This document shows positions 58,921-64,000 of a DNA stretch of 64,000 nt, one piece after another (the first letter of the stretch is position 1; each line of letters starts with the position of its first letter). This stretch comes from Gemmatimonadota bacterium (lineage in GTDB: Bacteria > Gemmatimonadota > Gemmatimonadetes > Gemmatimonadales > Gemmatimonadaceae). The notes under the pieces were generated by a model. The model ran no database searches. It saw nothing but the letters and a program-made list of their open reading frames with translations, and had not been told where the DNA came from. The DNA lies in the NCBI GenBank assembly GCA_016194585.1, contig JACQBG010000044.1, positions 62,001 to 126,000 on the forward strand. The letters run 5' to 3'. Position numbers and translations under genes: made by a program.

Positions 58921-58928
58921 TATCTTTC
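58921..58928 (+). promoter_or_regulatory. Putative promoter element of ispH
   Basis: TATCTTTC lies four bases before GTG 58933. If it is the -10 region, the transcript would begin on or right by the start codon, so ispH could be leaderless. No ribosome site is visible, which fits that idea. Confidence 0.35.
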
Positions 58929-58932
58929 ACCC

Positions 58933-60144
58933 GTGACCGACCAGAGCACCTATTACCGCAAGGGGTTCGGCCTCAAGGCCGAGATCGAGGGGACGCTGTC
59001 GGCCGACTACAGCGGCCAGCTCGTCGACCTCCTCCGCGCCAGCGATTACACGCTGGTCGCCGGGCCGGTCACGGTGCGGCTGGCCCGCGAATTCGGCTTC
59101 TGCTACGGCGTCGAGCGCGCCGTCGACTACGCGTACCAGACGCGCGCCAAGTTCCCGGACCGCCGCATCTTCCTCGCCGGGGAGATCATCCACAACCCGC
59201 ACGTCAACACGAAGCTGCGGCAGATGGGGATCGTCTTCCTGCAGTCGGGCGACGACGGCTTCGATTTCTCGGGGGTCCAGCCCGAGGACGTGGTGATCCT
59301 GCCGGCCTTCGGCGTGACGATCGGCGACTTCGAGCGGCTGCGCGCGCTCGGTTGCGTGATGGTCGACACGACGTGCGGCTCGGTGCTCAACGTCTGGAAG
59401 CGCGTCGAGACGTACGCGCGCGACGGCTTCACCTCGCTGATCCACGGCAAGTATTACCACGAGGAGACGCGGGCGACGGCGTCGCAGGTGGCGAAGTACC
59501 CCGGCGGCGCGTATCTCGTCGTGCGCAACATGGAGCAGGCGCGCGACGTGTGCGACTACATCGAGGGGACGGGGCTGTCGCGCGAGGCGTTCGTGGCGCG
59601 CTACGTGAAGCAGGCGAGCCCCGGCTTCGATCCGGACGTGCACCTCGTGAAGGTCGGCGTGGCCAACCAGACGACGATGCTGGCGCGCGAATCGCTGGCG
59701 ATCGGCGAGGAGGTCGGGCTGGCGATGGCGCGCCGGCACGGCGCGGAATATCGCGCGACGCACTTCCGCACGTTCGACACCATCTGCAGCGCCACGCAGG
59801 ACCGGCAGGACGCCGTGAACGCGCTGCTCGAGGAGCCGCTCGACGTGATGCTCGTGATCGGCGGCTACAACTCGAGCAACACGATCTCGCTCGCCGCGCT
59901 CTGCGCCGAGCGCGTGCCGACGTACCACATCGCCGATTCGACGGCGATCGACGTGGAACGGGGGACGATCCGGCACGCCGGCGCGACGCCGCACGACGAG
60001 GTGGAGACGGCGGGCTGGCTGCCCGCCGAGGGGCCGGTGCGCGTGGGGCTCACGGCGGGGGCGAGCACGCCGAACAACAAGATCGGCGAGGCCGTGGCGC
60101 GCGTGTTCCGCATGCGCGGGATCGACGCGGTGGGGTCGGTGTGA
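58933..60144 (+). CDS. ispH: 4-hydroxy-3-methylbut-2-enyl diphosphate reductase
   Basis: Last enzyme of the MEP isoprenoid pathway, an Fe-S protein (403 aa). The three cluster cysteines are in EFGFCYGVE (about 56), DTTCGS (about 148) and DTICSATQDRQ (about 284). The protein is longer than E. coli IspH (about 316 aa), with an N-terminal extension of about 35 residues and internal insertions, as in plant/cyanobacterial-type IspH. GTG 58933 is the only suitable start close to the conserved N-terminus. Its stop overlaps the next gene (GTGA). Confidence 0.93.
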   Translation: MTDQSTYYRKGFGLKAEIEGTLSADYSGQLVDLLRASDYTLVAGPVTVRLAREFGFCYGVERAVDYAYQTRAKFPDRRIFLAGEIIHNPHVNTKLRQMGIVFLQSGDDGFDFSGVQPEDVVILPAFGVTIGDFERLRALGCVMVDTTCGSVLNVWKRVETYARDGFTSLIHGKYYHEETRATASQVAKYPGGAYLVVRNMEQARDVCDYIEGTGLSREAFVARYVKQASPGFDPDVHLVKVGVANQTTMLARESLAIGEEVGLAMARRHGAEYRATHFRTFDTICSATQDRQDAVNALLEEPLDVMLVIGGYNSSNTISLAALCAERVPTYHIADSTAIDVERGTIRHAGATPHDEVETAGWLPAEGPVRVGLTAGASTPNNKIGEAVARVFRMRGIDAVGSV

Positions 60145-61121
60145 CGACGCCGGGCTACGCCGCGCTCCATGGCGGCGAAGCGAGCGCCGTGCTCCTGCCC
60201 GCGCTGGGCGGCAAGATCCGCGAGGTCACCTTGGGCGGGCGCCAATGGTTCTGGCACAATCCGCAGCTGCCGTTCGCGCCCCCGGACGGCGCGGCGCGGT
60301 TCGACCTCGTGGGCGACTCGGGCGGATTCGACGATTGCTTCCCGACGGTCGCGGCGGGGACGCTGCCGACGTGGGTGCGCGGCGCGGGGGACCTCGTGCT
60401 CGCCGACCACGGCGACCTCTGGCGGCTCGCGCCCGACACGACGATCGCGACGGCGGACGACGGCCACGTGGCGACCTGCCGCTGGGAGGGGGCGCGATGG
60501 CCCTGGCGGTTCACGCGCACCGTCCGGGTGACCCCGTCGAGCGAGGTGCGGTTCGAGTACGAGGTGCAGAACGGCGGGGCGCACGCGATGCCTTTCCTCT
60601 GGGCGGGGCATGCGCTGTTCCCGCTGTCGTCGCAGACGCGGCTCTTCCTGCCCGAGGGAGCGATCACGCGCGTCTGGACGCACCATGGAGCGGATTTCGG
60701 CGCGAGCGTGGTCGAGCACCGTTGGCCGCGCGTGCGTTCGGGGGCGGTGATGGCCGATCTGTCCGCGCCCTGGACCGCGCTCAAGGTGCCGTACGCGTGC
60801 CGTCTCTACGTGGCGCTGCCGCCCGAGGAGTGCGTGATCGCCATCGCCGAGGGGGAGTCCAAGCTCGAGATGGTGCTCGACGGGCGCGAGATGCCGTACG
60901 TCGGCGTCTGGATCAACCGGGAGGGGTGGACGCCGTTCGCGCCCAAGCGGTCGTGGCTCCCGTGGAAGCGGCGGGCCGTGCCGTATGCGAACGTCGCGAT
61001 CGAGCCCTGCCTGGGGGCGCCCGATGGACTCGCCGACGCGGTGGCGTCGTGGGACGCGGCCGCGTGGCTGGCGCCGGAGACGGCGATGCGCTGGGGGATG
61101 ACGTGGCGCGCCGGCGGGTGA
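60141..61121 (+). CDS. Galactose-mutarotase-like protein
   Basis: A 326 aa beta-sandwich protein of the aldose 1-epimerase superfamily: an N-terminal strand-rich start (LLPALGGKIREVTLGGRQWFWHNPQLPF), FDDCFPTV, an internal WAGHALFPL segment with the His expected in mutarotases, and the C-terminal VGVWINREGWTPF with a late EPCLGAPDGLADA. The GTG overlaps the ispH stop. I cannot assign a sugar. It may be regulated with ispH only by chance of operon structure. Confidence 0.75.
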   Translation: MTTPGYAALHGGEASAVLLPALGGKIREVTLGGRQWFWHNPQLPFAPPDGAARFDLVGDSGGFDDCFPTVAAGTLPTWVRGAGDLVLADHGDLWRLAPDTTIATADDGHVATCRWEGARWPWRFTRTVRVTPSSEVRFEYEVQNGGAHAMPFLWAGHALFPLSSQTRLFLPEGAITRVWTHHGADFGASVVEHRWPRVRSGAVMADLSAPWTALKVPYACRLYVALPPEECVIAIAEGESKLEMVLDGREMPYVGVWINREGWTPFAPKRSWLPWKRRAVPYANVAIEPCLGAPDGLADAVASWDAAAWLAPETAMRWGMTWRAGG

Positions 61122-61194
61122 CGCGCGCACGGCCGCTGTCGGTGGCAGGCGCGGTACCGCAGATTTCGACGCACCCTTCCACCGGCCGTCCGAC

Positions 61195-61692
61195 GTGACC
61201 ACGCCGTCCCATCCCCGCGCCGCGGCGCTCATCCAGCAGCTGCGGCTCGATCCCCACCCCGAAGGCGGCCATTTCCGCGAGCTGTTCCGCTCGCGACGCA
61301 TGGTGCGCACCGACGACGGCCGCAGCGAGCGGTGGGCCGTCACGACGATCTACTATCTGCTGGTCGCCGGCGAGTACAGCCGCTGGCACCGCGTGGCGGC
61401 GGACGAGATCTGGCATTTCTACGAGGGCGATCCGGTCGAGCTCACGCTGCTCGATTCGGACGGCGTGCGCGTGAAGCGTGACGTGCTCGGGCCGGTCGGC
61501 TCCGAGACGGTGCCGGTGCGCTGCGTGCCGGCGGGGTGCTGGCAGGCGGCGCGCCCGCTCGGCGCCTACACGCTCGTGGGGTGCACCGTGGCGCCGGGCT
61601 TCGAGTTCTCGGACTTCCGGCTGCTGCAGGACGACGCGCGCGCCTCGCAGGCGCTGCGCGAACGCCACCCCGAACTCGCGACGCTGCTCTAG
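61195..61692 (+). CDS. Cupin (DUF985) family protein
   Basis: A 165 aa cupin_5/DUF985 protein. HPEGGHFRELF, then TIYYLLVAGEYSRWHRVAADEIWHFYEGD form the metal-binding beta-barrel with His and Glu ligands, and a C-terminal GCWQAARPLGAYTLVGCTVAPGFEFSDF matches the family. The start is GTG 61195. It lies 73 bases after the epimerase-like gene and 30 before the S9 peptidase gene. Function within the family is not established. Confidence 0.88.
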   Translation: MTTPSHPRAAALIQQLRLDPHPEGGHFRELFRSRRMVRTDDGRSERWAVTTIYYLLVAGEYSRWHRVAADEIWHFYEGDPVELTLLDSDGVRVKRDVLGPVGSETVPVRCVPAGCWQAARPLGAYTLVGCTVAPGFEFSDFRLLQDDARASQALRERHPELATLL

Positions 61693-61722
61693 GCGCGCGC
61701 TGACTTCCAGGAGAACACGTCG

Positions 61723-63798
61723 ATGCTGATGCAATCCCTGCGGCGCGTGGCGGCCCTGGCGCTGCTCGCGTCGCCGCTCGCCGCGCAGAGTACCCGCGCG
61801 ATCACGTTCGAGGACTTCTCGGCGATGCGGGGCGTGTCGGATCCGCAGCTCTCGCCCGACGGCAAGGCGGTGCTGTACGCGGTGCGCACCACCGACGTCG
61901 CGGCGAACAAGCGCACGACGCGGACGTTCGTCATGGCGTCGAGCGGCGGCGCGCCGCGGGCCTGGCCCGACGACCGGACGGCGGCCGCCGAGGCGCGGTG
62001 GTCGCCCGACGGCGCGCGGGTGGCGTTCACGAGCGGCGGGCAGCTGTGGATCGCCGACGCGAGCGGCGCGAACGCGCGCGCGCTGACGACGCTCTCGACG
62101 GGAGCCGGCGGCCCCGTGTGGTCGCCCGCCGGCGACCGCATCGCGTTCGTGAGCAGCGTGTATCCATCGTGCGCCGACGACGCGTGCAACGCGGCCAAGT
62201 CGAAGGCGGCGAGCGAGAGCAAGGTGAAGGCGCACCTCGCCGACCAACTGATGTACCGCCACTGGAACGCCTGGGACGACGGCACGCGGTCGCACCTCTT
62301 CGTAGTGAGGACCGACGGCGGCGACCTGCGTGACCTCGTGCCGGGGGCGACCTACGACGTGCCGCCGGGTCCCTTCGGCGGGAGCGAGGGATACGCCATC
62401 TCCCCCGACGGGAAGGAAGCGGCGTTCACGGCGAAGGCGCAGGGGCGCGCCGACGCCTGGACGACGGACCTCAACGTCTACACGGTCGCGATCGCCGGCG
62501 GCGTGGCGACCCCGGTGACGGCGACGAACAAGGGCGCCGACCAGAACCCGGTCTACACGCCCGACGGCAAGTACATCCTCTATGCGTCGCAGAAGCGCGG
62601 CGGTCTCGAGAGCGACAAGTGGCGGCTGATGGCGTACGATCGCGCCGCCCGCACGTCGCGCGACCTGTTGCCGACGTGGGATCGGTGGGCGGAGTCGTAT
62701 CTCGTGTCGCCCGATTCGCGGACGATCTATGTGGGCAGCGGCGACCGCGGGCGCGACAAGTTCTTCCGGGTGTCACTCGACGCCGCGGGCAAGGCGGGCA
62801 CGCCGGCCGTCATCATGGGCGAGCACAACAACACGTCGCCGACCCTGGCGTCCGACGGGCGCACCATCGCCTGGGTGCGCGACGCGACGGAGCGGCCGGC
62901 CGAGGTGTGGATCGGGACGCTCGCCGCGACCGGCGCCGTCGAGGGAGCGCGAGCGCTCACGCACGAGAATGACGCGCTCGTGGCGCAACTCACGCTGCAC
63001 GGGGCCGAGGACTTCGCGTACGTCGGCGCGGCGGGAGACAGCGTGTTCGGCTTCATCGTGAAGCCACCGCAGTGGAAGGCGGGACAGAAGTACCCGCTTC
63101 TCCTGCTCATCCACGGCGGCCCGCAGGGCGCGTGGCTCGACTCGTGGGGCTCGCGCTGGGCACCGCAGCTGTTCGCGCAGGGCGGGTACGGGCTCGTGAT
63201 CATCAATCCGCACGGTTCCACCGGCTACGGCCAGAAGTTCACCGACGCCGTGTCGAAGGATTGGGGCGGCAAGACCTACGACGACCTCATGAAGGGGGTC
63301 GACGCGGCGCTCGCGAAGTACCCGTGGCTCGATTCGACGCGGATGGCGGCCGCGGGAGGCTCGTACGGCGGCTACATGGTGAACTGGATCGGCGGGCACA
63401 CGAACCGGTTCAAGGCGCTCGTCAGCCACGCCGGCGTGTTCAACCTCGAGGCCATGGCCGGCGCGACGGAAGAGCAGTGGTTCCCCGACGCCGAATTCGG
63501 CGGCCCGTTCTGGTCGGGACCGCAGATGGCGTCGCAGTACCGCAAGTACTCGCCGCATCTCTTCGTGCAGCACTTCAAGACGCCGACGCTGATCATCGGG
63601 GGCGAGCTCGACTACCGCATCCCGTATTCTGAAGGGGTGTCGCTGTTCACCGCACTGCAGCGGCAGGGCGTCGCGAGCCGGCTGCTCGTGTTCCCGGACG
63701 AAGGGCACTGGGTGCTCAAGCCGCAGAACTCGCAGCTCTGGTGGCACGAGGTGCACCGGTGGCTCGGGGCGCAGCTGAGCCCGAAGCCCAACATGTGA
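61723..63798 (+). CDS. Secreted S9C prolyl oligopeptidase/acylaminoacyl-peptidase
   Basis: A 691 aa exported serine peptidase. The signal peptide ends near SPLAAQ. A WD40-like beta-propeller covers about 30-400 (repeated SPDG motifs). The alpha/beta hydrolase domain has GGSYGGYM (Ser about 547), Asp in GELDYRIP (about 630) and His in DEGHWVLKPQ (about 662). A CADDACN pair in the propeller suggests a disulfide, in keeping with export. The 5' GGAG-type site (CAGGAGAA) lies 9-10 bases before ATG 61723. It is the last complete gene of the run and precedes a 3'-truncated one by 16 bases. Confidence 0.92.
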   Translation: MLMQSLRRVAALALLASPLAAQSTRAITFEDFSAMRGVSDPQLSPDGKAVLYAVRTTDVAANKRTTRTFVMASSGGAPRAWPDDRTAAAEARWSPDGARVAFTSGGQLWIADASGANARALTTLSTGAGGPVWSPAGDRIAFVSSVYPSCADDACNAAKSKAASESKVKAHLADQLMYRHWNAWDDGTRSHLFVVRTDGGDLRDLVPGATYDVPPGPFGGSEGYAISPDGKEAAFTAKAQGRADAWTTDLNVYTVAIAGGVATPVTATNKGADQNPVYTPDGKYILYASQKRGGLESDKWRLMAYDRAARTSRDLLPTWDRWAESYLVSPDSRTIYVGSGDRGRDKFFRVSLDAAGKAGTPAVIMGEHNNTSPTLASDGRTIAWVRDATERPAEVWIGTLAATGAVEGARALTHENDALVAQLTLHGAEDFAYVGAAGDSVFGFIVKPPQWKAGQKYPLLLLIHGGPQGAWLDSWGSRWAPQLFAQGGYGLVIINPHGSTGYGQKFTDAVSKDWGGKTYDDLMKGVDAALAKYPWLDSTRMAAAGGSYGGYMVNWIGGHTNRFKALVSHAGVFNLEAMAGATEEQWFPDAEFGGPFWSGPQMASQYRKYSPHLFVQHFKTPTLIIGGELDYRIPYSEGVSLFTALQRQGVASRLLVFPDEGHWVLKPQNSQLWWHEVHRWLGAQLSPKPNM

Positions 63799-63814
63799 CG
63801 AGGAGACGGCTCCC

Positions 63815-64000
63815 GTGACGACCGCATTCGACGCGCTCCTCGCGCACCTCGTGGACTACGCCGGGCTGTTCCCGCCGGCGTCGCTCGCGATGCAGGACGC
63901 AGTGCGCGCCTACGCGACCTACCGTGACAGCCCCCGCGCGCAGATGCTCGGCCGCTTCGTCGTGCCCGCGGCGCGACTGGGCGAGTTCGCCGAGCGGGCG
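63815..64000 (+). CDS. DYAGLFPPA-type hypothetical protein, 3' end missing
   Basis: The first 62 codons of a gene that runs off the window. It starts at GTG 63815 with GAGGAG about 10 bases upstream. The sequence ALLAHLVDYAGLFPPASLAMQDAVRAYATY is hydrophilic/helical with no signal peptide. I recall DYAGLFPPA near the N-terminus of a conserved, uncharacterised protein in related bacteria; no function is known to me. It may be co-transcribed with the peptidase gene (16-base gap). Confidence 0.6.
   Translation, partial: MTTAFDALLAHLVDYAGLFPPASLAMQDAVRAYATYRDSPRAQMLGRFVVPAARLGEFAERA

Overview
The window is GC-rich (about 70% by eye), densely coded on both strands and rich in GTG starts. It carries no rRNA, tRNA, phage, insertion sequence or CRISPR array that I can see. 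The gene families suggest a soil-type member of Gemmatimonadota: a fused E1 alpha/beta dehydrogenase, Asp-box propeller and Big2 secreted proteins, GMC oxidoreductase sets, S9 peptidases and tandem Ser/Thr kinases. This placement is inference, since no marker rRNA is present.

Layout. 65-5769: an amidohydrolase, then on the minus strand a fused 2-oxo acid dehydrogenase E1 followed by a hydrolase-like lipoprotein, and a small membrane protein. 5906-7360: tyrosine phenol-lyase. 7503-13124: three consecutive secreted proteins carrying Big2, cohesin-like, IPT, Asp-box propeller and dockerin modules, which look like a self-assembling extracellular complex. 13150-21148 (minus): a chemotaxis operon cheA-mcp-cheW-cheR-cheD-cheY-cheX-cheB. 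21571-26947: an HNH protein, an Ada-like repair protein, NAD synthetase and a class A penicillin-binding protein. 26954-30064: a CHASE3-GAF sensor without an output domain, a leishmanolysin-like lipoprotein protease and a small lipoprotein. 30066-37075: lon, divergent from two overlapping membrane Ser/Thr kinases.

37113-43464: two alpha/beta hydrolases around a terpenoid-cyclase-fold protein, a DEAD-box helicase, a pseudopilin, a lipoprotein and an SGNH hydrolase. 43458-46276: an M20 peptidase, a previously hidden SelW-like selenoprotein (in-frame TGA at 44950 followed by a SECIS-like hairpin) and phosphofructokinase. 46413-52898: a secreted protein, a DEAH-type helicase with an RG-rich tail and no obvious start codon, and a gluconate-dehydrogenase-subunit-3/GMC/TIM-barrel oxidation operon. 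53143-58856: a TetR-ECF sigma pair, a CGNR regulator, a YjjX-type NTPase, a double-domain universal stress protein, a thioesterase and soluble transhydrogenase. 58933-64000: ispH with coupled sugar-epimerase-like and cupin genes, a secreted S9 peptidase and a truncated final gene.

Two families of long inverted repeats occur twice each (1701-1769 with 52932-53004; 41883-42025 with 54402-54526). Three of these four copies lie between convergent genes. A TAnnTT promoter-like element recurs just upstream of many first genes. The most unusual items are the hidden selenoprotein, the cohesin/dockerin cluster and the two repeat families.
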